Origin: CAYVMD01 sp964452465
GTDB taxonomy: Bacteria; Armatimonadota; JACIXR01
Direction of reading: 5' to 3'
NCBI GenBank assembly: GCA_964452465.1
Contig: CAYVMD010000003.1
Span: 25,186 to 89,185 of the forward strand
Length of the DNA: 64,000 nucleotides
How positions within the stretch are numbered: position 1 is the first letter of the stretch; the number at the start of each line of letters is the position of its first letter. Under the pieces are notes generated by a model that worked only from the letters and a program-made list of their open reading frames with translations, had not been told where the DNA came from and did not search any database. A program made the translations under genes and the position numbers. Positions 34,507 to 43,746 of this stretch are shown here, in pieces.

Positions 34507-35736
34507 GTGGAAGCGCAGGGGCACGATTTCCTACCCAAAGCGCTATTGGATGTGAAAGGGGCGCCACCCCCACAGATGCCTCCCGCATTTCATGTCATGC
34601 TCAAGCCAAGAGGACCCATCTGCAATTTGAACTGTGCCTATTGCTTTTATTTGTCCAAAGAGGACCTTTACGAACGGGGCGCTTCCTTTCTCATGACCGA
34701 CGAGGTGTTGGAAGCCTTCACGCGCCAATACATGGAGGCGTTGGAGGTTCCCGAGGTGCATTTCATCTGGCAGGGAGGCGAGCCAACCCTGATGGGGTTG
34801 GATTTCTTCCGAAGGGCAGTGGCGCTTCAGCGAAAATACCGCAAGATTGGAGTGCGCATTCGCAACTCCTTCCAGACGAATGGCGTGCTGTTGGACGATG
34901 AGTGGTGTCGTTTTTTCAAGGAGCACGATTTCCTCGTCGGTCTGAGCCTGGACGGACCGCGCGAGTTGCACGATGTCTATCGCCTGGACAAGAACCGCAA
35001 ACCCACCTTCGATAAAGTGTATTGGGCGCTCAAGTTGCTCCAGAAGCACGGTGTGGAGTTCAATATCCTCTGTGTGGTCAATCGCGTCAACGCCGAACAT
35101 CCCCTCCGCCTTTATCGCTTTTTCAAAAGGGAAGTCGTGCAGTTCATCCAGTTCATCCCCGCCGTGGAAGAGGTGCTTCAGGGAGCTGTGAGGGAGTGGA
35201 CGGTGCGATCGCAACAGTGGGGTGATTTTCTCTGCGCCATTTTTGAGGAATGGGTGCGCCAGGATGTGGGGCGAATCTTCATCCAGCAATTCGAGGTGGC
35301 CTTGGAAGCGTGGTTAGGGTTCGAGCCCAGCCTTTGTGTCCATGCCAAAACCTGCGGCAATTGCTTAGCGATGGAGCACAATGGCGACCTTTTCTCTTGC
35401 GATCACTTCGTTCATCCTGATTACTACCTGGGCAATATACTGCAAATACCCCTTGCTAAGATGGCATCTGCTCCTTTCCAACGCAAGTTTGGACTGGACA
35501 AGTGGGACAAATTGCCTCGCTACTGCCAAGAGTGTCCCGTTTTGTTCGCTTGCCATGGCGGTTGCCCTAAGGACCGTTTCCTGAAAACCCCCACGGGGGA
35601 GGAAGGGCTGAACTATTTATGTGCAGGCTACAGGCGTTTCTTCACCCACATCGAGCCTTACATGCGGACGATGGCGCGCCTGCTTCATAAGGGACAACCT
35701 CCCGCTCTCATCATGGAGATTCTCCGGAAGCGATGA
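34507..35736 (+). CDS. anaerobic sulfatase-maturating enzyme (radical SAM/SPASM)
   Basis: A 409-residue anSME. The radical SAM motif is CNLNCAYCFYLSKEDLY near residue 40, identical in pattern to characterised anSMEs, with WQGGEPTLMG after it. The SPASM region carries CVHAKTCGNCLAMEHNGD, FSCDHF, YCQECPVLFACHGGCPKDR and YLCAGY, enough cysteines for two auxiliary 4Fe-4S clusters. It oxidises the active-site Cys of sulfatases to formylglycine without oxygen. The GTG start has GAGG eight bases upstream, 3 bp after the sulfatase stop. The maturase confirms that the neighbouring sulfatase is meant to work anaerobically. Confidence 0.95.
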   Translation: MEAQGHDFLPKALLDVKGAPPPQMPPAFHVMLKPRGPICNLNCAYCFYLSKEDLYERGASFLMTDEVLEAFTRQYMEALEVPEVHFIWQGGEPTLMGLDFFRRAVALQRKYRKIGVRIRNSFQTNGVLLDDEWCRFFKEHDFLVGLSLDGPRELHDVYRLDKNRKPTFDKVYWALKLLQKHGVEFNILCVVNRVNAEHPLRLYRFFKREVVQFIQFIPAVEEVLQGAVREWTVRSQQWGDFLCAIFEEWVRQDVGRIFIQQFEVALEAWLGFEPSLCVHAKTCGNCLAMEHNGDLFSCDHFVHPDYYLGNILQIPLAKMASAPFQRKFGLDKWDKLPRYCQECPVLFACHGGCPKDRFLKTPTGEEGLNYLCAGYRRFFTHIEPYMRTMARLLHKGQPPALIMEILRKR

Positions 35737-35782
35737 CAAGACGGACATCGAGGAGAGGGAGTCGAGAAATCAGGAGAGGTTG

Positions 35783-35812
35783 TTGCATCCTTAAGTAAAG
35801 AGGGGGTAAAAT
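35783..35812 (+). promoter_or_regulatory. putative promoter, leaderless type, of the 35822 gene
   Basis: TTGCAT (35783-35788), 18-bp spacer, TAAAAT (35807-35812). The ATG is at 35822, so the message would start almost at the start codon; the sequence between (TTCCCAAG) has no ribosome-binding site. Confidence 0.45.
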
Positions 35813-35821
35813 TTTCCCAAG

Positions 35822-38329
35822 ATGAAATTGAGGAAACGTATATTGGGACTTTTATCTCTTGTTGCCTCTCTGCTTTGGGCGGAGGAAGGACTCGTTGAAT
35901 GGATTCTCGCCAAACAGGGCAGGGTGGGGAGGGAGGAGTTCACCTTCTACATCCTCCAGAAGCCCTCCCTCCTTGTCCTGCGATGGCGCCAAAGGGAGGG
36001 GGAATGGAAAGCTCTTGGCCCTTGGCGAAAAAGCAATAAGGGATTCCTAACCGAGGATCCCTATTTCTCCGCTTTCCTTTCTGTCTCTTCTTATAAAGGG
36101 GGTCTGCTAATCTCCTGTGAGGTCACCGCTAAACAGGAGGTAAGCAAACCGCTCGAGTTCCTCCTTTCTTCCCCCTTCCAACCCAACCAGTGGACACGCC
36201 AATTCTATCCCCGCCTTCCCTATCTCATCCTCCCTCCCACAGCCTCCTGGAACATAAAATTCCTTGCTTCTGCCAACGATTGGACGGAATTAAAGGAATG
36301 GCCCGGTGTATATATCTACCCCTTTGGGGTTTTGGAGAATGAAAAGTACTTCCTCCTCTGGGGCTCGCTTGACATCGGACGATTCGCCCTCCTTTCCCCC
36401 AATCTTATCCCCGAGAACATCCCCGCCCTTGCGTTCCGCCCTCTTTCCCTGAAAAAGGACGAAAAGTTCTCCCTTCAACTCTTTTTGAAACTCTTTCCTA
36501 AAAGCGATTTTCGCTATCGCGATGTCTTAAGATGGTATCTCCAAAACTGTCAGAACAGCGACCCCCTAACCAAGAACCTTTTCTCCTATAAGGAGAGATC
36601 TCGCCGTCTCCCGGAGGGAAATCTGGCGGGTTTCGCTCCCCTGCCCATCACCGATGCGGAGGGCAACCTTACGGAGAGCGGTAAGGGTTATCTGGAATAT
36701 TTCAGTTCTCGCAGGATAGGTTCCCTTTGGTATTATGCCTGGCATAGGTGGGACGAAACCTACCCTACCGTGGGCTCTTGGTGGGGCGAGACGGGGAAGC
36801 ACACCGCTGAGGAGATTAAGATCTACCTCCGAACCTTGCGCGCCAATGGCCTTTATCCTCTCCTTTATTTCCGTCAGTTCCTCGCTGAAGAGGGAGTGAG
36901 GGAGGATGAGCCTCCCTATAGGGATTGGATAGGGAGGGACGAGAGGGGAAACCCCTCTTCCGGCTTCGAATACCCCCTGCCCCCCGAGGCGAAGGAGGAG
37001 ATCTCCATAGATAGGGTGCACTGCTCAGCGGGCGATTTCGGGAACGATTCCTTCAGGAATTGGTACATCGAGGCAATAAAAAGATGTATGGATGTTTATC
37101 AACCAGCGGGGATAGCCTTCGATATGGGATGGGCTTGCGCTACGAATTGGCAGTTCTCCCATGCCAATCCCAGAACCAGCACCTCTCATGGCATCCTGCG
37201 GCTTCAGATGGAGATTTGGGAATGGCTGAATAAAAAATACCCCGATATGAGGGTAATCATCAACGAATCCTATGGAACCCCTTCCCAACTCTATGCGGAT
37301 GGGGTGTTAATAGAAGGGGGCTTTGCAGCGGGTAAGACGGAGTTGGATTACGAATCTGCAAAGGCGGTGCCCACGACGGTTATCAGTTACGAATACCCCT
37401 TTCTATATATGGGACAATTGCAGGGGGTTAGCACCAAGGAGAGACCCTATCTCCTGATGAGATATAGGGCTAAGGGGATCGCGAAGAGCGATGATTACGC
37501 GGTTTATGTCACCGAGAAGATTGTGGGTAAGGAGGGAATCGCGATAAAGTTAAGCGACCTCATAGCAGATGGCGAATGGCATATCATAACGGTGGACCTG
37601 CATAATATCCCCCAGGTTGAGGACCTAAAAGGAATCGCCTTCCAGGTGCAGGCGGAGGATGAAGAGGCTTGGATAGATGTGGATTACATCTATTTTGGGG
37701 AATCAGCAGATGATCATCCCAGGGAGGGCAAGGAATCCCTCTCCAGGTTCCCCGTTCTCCTCGACGAACACAACTTTTCCTCTTGGGTTCCTGAGCCCAC
37801 TTGGCTTAGGAACCCCTCCCCCACCTATTCCTTGGAGAGGGTAGGGGAGTTCGTAAGGTTTTATGTGAAGGGGAAAGGATTGGGAATGAAGTGGGACTGC
37901 GTGGGGCATAGGGGGTTGATAGCCCAGGAGTATATGAAGGTGCTCGCCCTGGGCGCCTGTATCGGCGGTGATATTCAAATATTCGAGGATTTGCTCGCTT
38001 TTTCCGCCAGGGCGATGGCTATGCGCCCCATAATCGATTGGCGAAGGTTGGATAGCCTGGATGAGAAGATCTACGCCAGTGGATGGGAGGATGCCCGAGG
38101 GGTTCTAATTGCGGTTTACAATAACAAGGAAGAGGAAGGGATGGCGGAGGTTTCCATTCGCCTCTCTAACGATTTGGTTAGGAAGTTGGGAGGTGGGAGG
38201 GGCGTTGTCTTGGGCACGTGGGGGAGCAAAACAGGCGAGGAGAAAGTGAGGATTGAGAAGGGCGTTATGCGGGCGAGGGTTCCTCCAAAGGGTGGGCTTC
38301 TCATCTACTCCAAGGAGTGGGAGCGATGA
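35822..38329 (+). CDS. exported TIM-barrel glycosidase-like protein of unrecognised family
   Basis: An 835-residue protein with a short basic start and hydrophobic stretch (MKLRKRILGLLSLVASLLWA) acting as signal peptide. Residues 20-265 are predicted beta-sandwich. A barrel follows with LWYYAWHRWDETYPT, LYPLLYFRQFLAEEG, GIAFDMGWACATNWQ and MRVIINESYGTP; the Asp in FDMG and Glu in NESYG are candidate catalytic residues, as in alpha-glycosidase-like clans. About residues 530-625 look like an inserted carbohydrate-binding beta-sandwich ending AWIDVDYIYFG. It overlaps the DUF72 gene (ATGA). Likely exported glycan degradation, family not assigned. Confidence 0.75.
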   Translation: MKLRKRILGLLSLVASLLWAEEGLVEWILAKQGRVGREEFTFYILQKPSLLVLRWRQREGEWKALGPWRKSNKGFLTEDPYFSAFLSVSSYKGGLLISCEVTAKQEVSKPLEFLLSSPFQPNQWTRQFYPRLPYLILPPTASWNIKFLASANDWTELKEWPGVYIYPFGVLENEKYFLLWGSLDIGRFALLSPNLIPENIPALAFRPLSLKKDEKFSLQLFLKLFPKSDFRYRDVLRWYLQNCQNSDPLTKNLFSYKERSRRLPEGNLAGFAPLPITDAEGNLTESGKGYLEYFSSRRIGSLWYYAWHRWDETYPTVGSWWGETGKHTAEEIKIYLRTLRANGLYPLLYFRQFLAEEGVREDEPPYRDWIGRDERGNPSSGFEYPLPPEAKEEISIDRVHCSAGDFGNDSFRNWYIEAIKRCMDVYQPAGIAFDMGWACATNWQFSHANPRTSTSHGILRLQMEIWEWLNKKYPDMRVIINESYGTPSQLYADGVLIEGGFAAGKTELDYESAKAVPTTVISYEYPFLYMGQLQGVSTKERPYLLMRYRAKGIAKSDDYAVYVTEKIVGKEGIAIKLSDLIADGEWHIITVDLHNIPQVEDLKGIAFQVQAEDEEAWIDVDYIYFGESADDHPREGKESLSRFPVLLDEHNFSSWVPEPTWLRNPSPTYSLERVGEFVRFYVKGKGLGMKWDCVGHRGLIAQEYMKVLALGACIGGDIQIFEDLLAFSARAMAMRPIIDWRRLDSLDEKIYASGWEDARGVLIAVYNNKEEEGMAEVSIRLSNDLVRKLGGGRGVVLGTWGSKTGEEKVRIEKGVMRARVPPKGGLLIYSKEWER

Positions 38330-39042
38330 AGATAAAGGTCGGTTGCTGCGGTTGGGTGAAGAAGCAGGATGTTTATTTTCGTGCCCTCAAAGTTATAGAG
38401 CTGCAGCAGACCTTCTATAAATTGCCGGGCTTGAAAACCGCGAGCAATTTGAGGGAGAAAGCTCCCCCGGAGTTCGAATTCACCATGAAGGCTCCCCAAC
38501 TGATAACTCATCCCCCCACGAGCCCTACCTACAGAAAGGCTAAGTTGGATATCCCGCCGGAAAAGGTGGAGCGATACGGATTTTTCCGTCCCACGGAGGA
38601 GGTCTTTAACACCTATCGGGAAACGCTCGCCTTCGCCCGCGTCCTCGATTGCCGGATCATCGTCTTTCAATGCCCGCCTTCCTTCGCTCCTACTCAAGAG
38701 AACAAGGAGAATTTGAGGAAGTTCTTCAATTGTGTGGAGAGGGAAGGCCTGCTATTCGTTTGGGAGCCGAGGGGAGAATGGAGGGGGGAGGAAATAAGGG
38801 AGCTTTGTGAAGAATTGAACCTTTGTCATTGCGTCGACCCCTTCAAGGGGGAGAGCGTTTGGGGGGATGTTCTCTACCTTCGCCTTCACGGAATAGGAGG
38901 GTACGCCTATAGATACAGCGATGATGAATTGGCGTGGCTGGCAGGGAAGGTCAGAGAGGAAGGGCGTCCCGTCTATGTCATGTTCAACAATACCAACATG
39001 TACGAGGACGCCCTACGCTTCTTGCATCTATTGGAGGGATGA
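38326..39042 (+). CDS. DUF72 family protein
   Basis: A 238-residue protein from the ATG at 38326, which overlaps the preceding stop (ATGA) and has GGAG eight bases upstream. It starts MKIKVGCCGWV and has the DUF72 pattern of ELQQTFYKLP, KAPQLITHP, FEWEP-like LFVWEPRGEW and YLRLHG. DUF72 proteins are TIM barrels of unknown biochemical activity, widespread in bacteria and archaea. The track-style longer GTG start at 38317 is not needed. Confidence 0.85.
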   Translation: MKIKVGCCGWVKKQDVYFRALKVIELQQTFYKLPGLKTASNLREKAPPEFEFTMKAPQLITHPPTSPTYRKAKLDIPPEKVERYGFFRPTEEVFNTYRETLAFARVLDCRIIVFQCPPSFAPTQENKENLRKFFNCVEREGLLFVWEPRGEWRGEEIRELCEELNLCHCVDPFKGESVWGDVLYLRLHGIGGYAYRYSDDELAWLAGKVREEGRPVYVMFNNTNMYEDALRFLHLLEG

Positions 39043-39066
39043 TCGCTCCCTCTGCCGGATTTGGGA

Positions 39067-39807
39067 TCAAATCCCCAATAAGGCGCTTATCGAGCCTCCC
39101 AAAACCAGACCTTTCTCTTCCTCCGAAAGGGGAAGTTCTTTTACCTTCTCTATCTCCCTTTTGGCAAACTCAATGGTCGTGGGAACCTTCTGAGGTCCAT
39201 CTGTGCCGAAAATGACCCTCCCTGCTCCTATCCTCCTTACCGCTTCCGTTATCTTCTCCGCTAGGGCTACCCCGCTTATGTCTATGTAAACATTGGGATG
39301 CTTCTCCGCCATGCGAATAAATTCATCCATTAACTCCCCATCGGTGCACATGTATTGCCCTATATGAGCTACGATTATCCTCGCCTGAGGGAAGGACCGC
39401 GCCAGGTGCTCCAGATTGTTTACCCTCCCCATGAAATCTATGAGACAAGGAAGGGCATGTTCGTTTGCGAATTTCATCACTGGATCTATAAGGTAATCCT
39501 CCAGGACATACTCCCCCGCGTGGATCTTTATCCCCTTAAAGCCTAGGTCGAAGATAGCCTCCTTAATTTCCTCTATAACCACCTTCTCGAAACTGGGAAG
39601 GGCATAAACGAAGGGGATGAACCTTTGGGGAAATTTGGATACCGCTTCCAAGGCCATTTCGATGGAACGGCGGGTGGTGGTGCACATCGCCATCGTTATC
39701 GCTTTATCCATTCCTGTTGCATCCATAACCTCTATTATCTCCTCGGGCGTGAACTCGGTCTTGGGGGCATCCCCATGCTTCAAGTGAGTGTGAGCATCTA
39801 TTATCAT
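39067..39807 (-). CDS. amidohydrolase family 2 (metal-dependent hydrolase)
   Basis: A 246-residue TIM-barrel hydrolase. Metal ligands are visible in MIIDAHTHLKHG (HxH at the N-terminus), IKIHAGEY, IIVAHIGQYM and VIFGTDGPQ (the final Asp). Members include lactonases, decarboxylases and related enzymes; the substrate is unknown. The ATG is preceded by GGAGGTTTCCTCG. It diverges from the alkaline-phosphatase-fold gene and converges on the DUF72 gene, and may belong with local sugar-acid or lactone metabolism. Confidence 0.85.
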   Translation of the reverse strand: MIIDAHTHLKHGDAPKTEFTPEEIIEVMDATGMDKAITMAMCTTTRRSIEMALEAVSKFPQRFIPFVYALPSFEKVVIEEIKEAIFDLGFKGIKIHAGEYVLEDYLIDPVMKFANEHALPCLIDFMGRVNNLEHLARSFPQARIIVAHIGQYMCTDGELMDEFIRMAEKHPNVYIDISGVALAEKITEAVRRIGAGRVIFGTDGPQKVPTTIEFAKREIEKVKELPLSEEEKGLVLGGSISALLGI

Positions 39808-39856
39808 CGAGGAAACCTCCTTCCAAAACGATTTTCCTCCTCCGATGTTATCATCC

Positions 39857-39885
39857 TTGACCGAAACAGGGAAGGGGAATACACT
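39857..39885 (+). promoter_or_regulatory. putative promoter of the phosphodiesterase-like gene
   Basis: TTGACC (39857-39862), 17-bp spacer, TACACT (39880-39885). The leader would be about 26 nt and includes GAAAGGAGGT. Confidence 0.4.
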
Positions 39886-39917
39886 TTGTGGAATCCCCTT
39901 GAAAGGAGGTCATGCGA

Positions 39918-41837
39918 ATGCCGAAGGTGATGGTGATTGGTTTCGATGCCCCCATAACGAAATCGGTGAAGAGATATATGGAGGAGGGGGACTTGCCCAA
40001 TCTCAAGGGTTTGGTGGAAAGAGGCGTTTGGATGGAGAACTGCTTAGTGCCCCATCCCACCATAACTCCTCCCAATTGGACGACCCTCGCCACCGGTGCC
40101 TATCCCGGCACTCACGGCATCACTTGCTTTCATCTTCCCAAGGATGGGATACCTGGCCCTGCGGAGGAATGTGTGCAAGCCTTTCGTTCCCTCGATGTCA
40201 AGGCGGAGTACATTTGGGAGGCGGGGGAAAGGGCGGGGAAGAGGGCGATCGTGCTAAATTATCCCAGCACTTGGCCGCCTCGAATGAAGGAAAGTATCCA
40301 GATCGGGGGATATGGCTTGAATGTATCCAATTGGCGGATGACGCGTGACCTCCAGCCTCTACCCGGCTGGAAGAATTACCAAAACCTCGCCGATCACCAA
40401 TGTGTTACCACTTATGACTTGCCCCTGGCGGACAGGGTGGAATTAGGATTCTGCAAGGGGTGGAGTGCCTATCCTGATGGAAGCAGGCTGGAGGTGGAGG
40501 TGGAAGTGGGAAAGTATAATTCCTTGGATTCAGCGGAGCCGAGGAAGATATTCCTCCTCATCGAGCCGGAGAACGGTGAGGTGCTCGCCTTCGAGGATAA
40601 ATCCTCCCCGCAGCCGATCTTTAAGGTAAAGAGAGGGGAGTGGAGCAAGAGGAGCAAACTGCGCTTCAAGACGAAGCGAGGGGAGGTGGATGCCTGGTTT
40701 AAAGCGAAATTGGAGGAACTTTCCTCCGATGGGAAGCATTTCAAACTCTATTTCACCACCTTCTGTTCCCTCTCCGGAGGAACCTATCCCGAGGAGATAG
40801 CGAAGGAAATCGAGGAGAAGGTGACGAAGGGCCTTCCCGTAAGGACGGATGGAGATGGAGTAGCTTTGGGCTGGATAAGCAACGAAACATATGGTGACAT
40901 CCTTGCCCTGGATTGCACTTGGTTAGGAGAAGTGGCGAACTACCTTCTCTCCTCGAAGGAGTGGGATATATTCTATATGCAGGCTCACGCTCCCGATCAT
41001 TTCTACCATCTCCTCATAAACCCCCTGGATCATCATCCTGACGAGGTAGTGAGGGAGAGCATCCTCGCCTTGGAAAGGAGGCTTTATATCTCCCTGGACC
41101 AGATGGTGGGGCGAATCCTGGAGACGGCGGACGAGGAGACCATAGTAGCCATAGTCTCGGACCATGGCGCTTCTCCCACCGATCCTGCTTACAAACAATT
41201 GAGCGTAGGGAGGATATTGGCTGAGGCGGGGCTTTTGAAATTCAAGGAAGAAGGGGGGATAGACTGGCAGAACACCCTTGCTTTCCCCGATAGGTCCTCT
41301 TACATCAGGGTTAATTTGAAGAGCAAGTACCCCTTTGGATGCGTTGGGGATGAGGATTACGAGAAGATAAGGGAGGAGATCCTGAAGGCTCTCCTTTCCT
41401 ATCGCGACCCGGGCACGGGGAGATGCCCCTTTGCCTTCGTTCTAAGGAGGGAAGAAGCGATAATGCTGGGCTTGAGGGGAGAAGGGGTAGGGGATGTGAT
41501 CTTTGGGTGTCACGCAGAGACGCCTCACGAGCACGGTTGGCACATAACCTCGGGGGAATATTCCCTCGGTTCCCTGAAGGGGCTATTCATCCTCAGCGGA
41601 TGGGGGGTGAAGAAAGGCGTTGTGCTGGAGAGGCAGGTTAATATCGCCGATCTCGTGCCCACGCTTTGCTACCTCACGGGCATCCCAGTGCCGAAGACCT
41701 GCGAGGGAGCGGTGATCTATCAGGCGTTGGAGGACGAGGATGGACCTTGGAGCGAATTGGGGAGATTGAGGGGAAAGTATGCGAAATTGGAGGAAACCCT
41801 GCGCATAACTCGCTCACTCACCCATTCCTACGAATAA
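39918..41837 (+). CDS. alkaline-phosphatase-fold protein, type I phosphodiesterase/nucleotide pyrophosphatase-like
   Basis: About 639 residues from the ATG at 39918; an ATG at 39912 lies too close to the AAAGGAGGT ribosome site. Metal ligands and nucleophile are recognisable: VIGFDAP, the Thr-containing PHPTITPPNWTTLATGA, MQAHAPDHFYH and VSDHGASPTD, with HEHGWHITSG near the end. No signal peptide is present, so it is cytoplasmic. Related proteins hydrolyse phosphodiesters, phosphonates or phospho-sugars, and many are of unknown substrate. It lies just before glmS but has its own promoter. Confidence 0.87.
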   Translation: MPKVMVIGFDAPITKSVKRYMEEGDLPNLKGLVERGVWMENCLVPHPTITPPNWTTLATGAYPGTHGITCFHLPKDGIPGPAEECVQAFRSLDVKAEYIWEAGERAGKRAIVLNYPSTWPPRMKESIQIGGYGLNVSNWRMTRDLQPLPGWKNYQNLADHQCVTTYDLPLADRVELGFCKGWSAYPDGSRLEVEVEVGKYNSLDSAEPRKIFLLIEPENGEVLAFEDKSSPQPIFKVKRGEWSKRSKLRFKTKRGEVDAWFKAKLEELSSDGKHFKLYFTTFCSLSGGTYPEEIAKEIEEKVTKGLPVRTDGDGVALGWISNETYGDILALDCTWLGEVANYLLSSKEWDIFYMQAHAPDHFYHLLINPLDHHPDEVVRESILALERRLYISLDQMVGRILETADEETIVAIVSDHGASPTDPAYKQLSVGRILAEAGLLKFKEEGGIDWQNTLAFPDRSSYIRVNLKSKYPFGCVGDEDYEKIREEILKALLSYRDPGTGRCPFAFVLRREEAIMLGLRGEGVGDVIFGCHAETPHEHGWHITSGEYSLGSLKGLFILSGWGVKKGVVLERQVNIADLVPTLCYLTGIPVPKTCEGAVIYQALEDEDGPWSELGRLRGKYAKLEETLRITRSLTHSYE

Positions 41838-41843
41838 CTTAAT

Positions 41844-41872
41844 TTGACAGCAAGGCGGATTTGGGATAAAAT
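41844..41872 (+). promoter_or_regulatory. glmS promoter
   Basis: TTGACA (41844-41849), 17-bp spacer, TAAAAT (41867-41872). The leader is about 49 nt and ends with AAGGAAGGAGACGAGAAA. It is too short for a glmS ribozyme. Confidence 0.65.
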
Positions 41873-41927
41873 GCTGTATATAACGAGTTCATCCATCGCT
41901 TGAACTTCCAAGGAAGGAGACGAGAAA

Positions 41928-43742
41928 ATGGCTTGTGGAATAGTATCCTATGTTGGTAGAAAAAAAGCTTTGCCCATCCTTTTCGATACCTTGAAGAGGT
42001 TGGAATACAGGGGCTACGATTCTGCAGGAGTTGCCCTCTGGGCAAGGGATAAGATATCCGTCTTCAAGAGGAAAGGTAAGATCAGGGATCTGGAGCAGGA
42101 ACTGTCCTCCTTGGATACCAAAAGCTGTATGGGGATAGGACATACCCGTTGGGCAACCCATGGACGTCCCAGCGATCACAATGCCCATCCCCATACCGAT
42201 TGTCAGGGGAAGATCGCCGTCGTTCATAATGGCATCATAGAGAATTACCTCGAACTAAGGGAGTATTTAAAGAACAAAGGGCATATCCTAAGTTCTGAGA
42301 CCGACACCGAGGTTATCCCCCACCTCTTGGAGGAATTCTACGAGGGCGACCCATTGCAAGCCCTCCAGAAGGTGGTTTCGATTCTCCAAGGTTCCTACGC
42401 CATCGCTGCCATCTTCGTAGGAGAGGAGAAGGTCTTTTTCGCTCGAAAGGATAGCCCGTTAATAGTGGGATTGGGAAAGGGGGAGAACCTTCTTGCTTCC
42501 GATATCCCCGCCCTTCTCCCTTATACGAAGCAAGTGATAGTGCTCGAGGACGGCGACATCGGTTTCATCACCCCAACCGAATACTTCATAATGAACGATG
42601 GCAAGCCCGTGGAGAAGAAGATAATGGAGGTCCCTTGGGACCAGCAGGCAGCGGAGAGGGGCGGTCACGAGCATTTCATGATTAAAGAAATCCTGGAGCA
42701 ATCTCAATCCATAAGGGATACCCTGAGGGGAAGGATACACGAAAATGGGGATGTGGATCTTTCCAGGGAGATGGCCCCCCTTCTGGATAAATTATCCTCA
42801 TTGAAGCGGATCTTCATCGTCGCTTGTGGCACCGCCTATTACGCCGGCATGGCGGGCAAGTACTTCATAGAGAAACTCCTGCGTATCCCCGTGGAGATAG
42901 ACATAGCCTCCGAGTTCCGCTATAGGGAAGCCCCTATGATGGAAGGGGATATGCTCATAGTGGTTAGCCAGTCGGGTGAGACCGCGGATACCCTTGCCGC
43001 TTTGAGGGATGTGAAAGCCAAGGGCTATCCTGTGATCGGCATCGTTAACGCGGTAGGCAGTTCCATCGCCAGGGAATCCGATGTTACCCTTTACACCAGG
43101 GCGGGACCGGAGATCTGCGTGGCCTCTACCAAGGCCTATACCGCCCAGATAACCGTCTTCTACCTCCTGGGGCTCTACCTCGCTAAGATCCTGAGAGGGA
43201 TGGACATCACCGAGATGGGCAAGGAGCTCCTCACCATTCCCCAGAAGGTCGAGGAGGTGCTCTCCAGGAGAGAGGAAGTGGAAAGGGTGGCGGATGAACT
43301 TTACACCGAGAGGGATTTCTTCTACATAGGACGGGGCATGGATTGGGGTGTTGCTTTAGAGGGAGCTCTCAAATTGAAGGAAATAGCCTATGTGAGGGCG
43401 GAGGCTTTCGCTGCAGGAGAATTGAAGCATGGTCCTCTTGCCCTCCTTTACGATGGGGTGCCGGTGATAGCGGTCGTGACTCAGGAGAGTTTAAGGGATA
43501 AGACGATCTCCAATATCGAAGAGGTATGGGCGAGGGGGGCAAAAGTTATAGCAGTGCTGAGGGACGGCGATCCCCTCAAGGAACAGGTAGAGAGAGCCTT
43601 TACAATCCCCAATACGATCGACGAGTTCACTTCCCCCTTGGCGGTTATACCCCTTCAACTCTTCGCCTATTATGTGGCAAGGAGATTGAACAGGGAGATA
43701 GACCAGCCGAGGAATTTAGCTAAAAGCGTTACCGTGGAGTGA
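41928..43742 (+). CDS. glmS: glutamine-fructose-6-phosphate aminotransferase (isomerizing)
   Basis: A 604-residue GlmS. The glutaminase domain opens CGIVSYVG and has RLEYRGYDSAGVALW, HTRWATHGRPSDHNAHPH and HNGIIENY. Two SIS domains follow (ACGTAYYAG, VSQSGETADT), ending in the conserved AKSVTVE. It makes glucosamine-6-phosphate for the cell wall. The usual start is Met-Cys, with Cys as N-terminal nucleophile, but here the sequence reads M-A-C-G, placing the Cys third. ATG is well supported by AAGGAAGGAG and no start codon lies directly before the Cys codon. Active enzyme would need removal of both Met and Ala. Confidence 0.95.
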   Translation: MACGIVSYVGRKKALPILFDTLKRLEYRGYDSAGVALWARDKISVFKRKGKIRDLEQELSSLDTKSCMGIGHTRWATHGRPSDHNAHPHTDCQGKIAVVHNGIIENYLELREYLKNKGHILSSETDTEVIPHLLEEFYEGDPLQALQKVVSILQGSYAIAAIFVGEEKVFFARKDSPLIVGLGKGENLLASDIPALLPYTKQVIVLEDGDIGFITPTEYFIMNDGKPVEKKIMEVPWDQQAAERGGHEHFMIKEILEQSQSIRDTLRGRIHENGDVDLSREMAPLLDKLSSLKRIFIVACGTAYYAGMAGKYFIEKLLRIPVEIDIASEFRYREAPMMEGDMLIVVSQSGETADTLAALRDVKAKGYPVIGIVNAVGSSIARESDVTLYTRAGPEICVASTKAYTAQITVFYLLGLYLAKILRGMDITEMGKELLTIPQKVEEVLSRREEVERVADELYTERDFFYIGRGMDWGVALEGALKLKEIAYVRAEAFAAGELKHGPLALLYDGVPVIAVVTQESLRDKTISNIEEVWARGAKVIAVLRDGDPLKEQVERAFTIPNTIDEFTSPLAVIPLQLFAYYVARRLNREIDQPRNLAKSVTVE

Positions 43743-43746
43743 AAAA

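Noticed and set aside
41873..41927. glmS ribozyme in the leader
   Set aside because: The leader is only about 50 nt, far shorter than the ribozyme, and has none of its conserved core.
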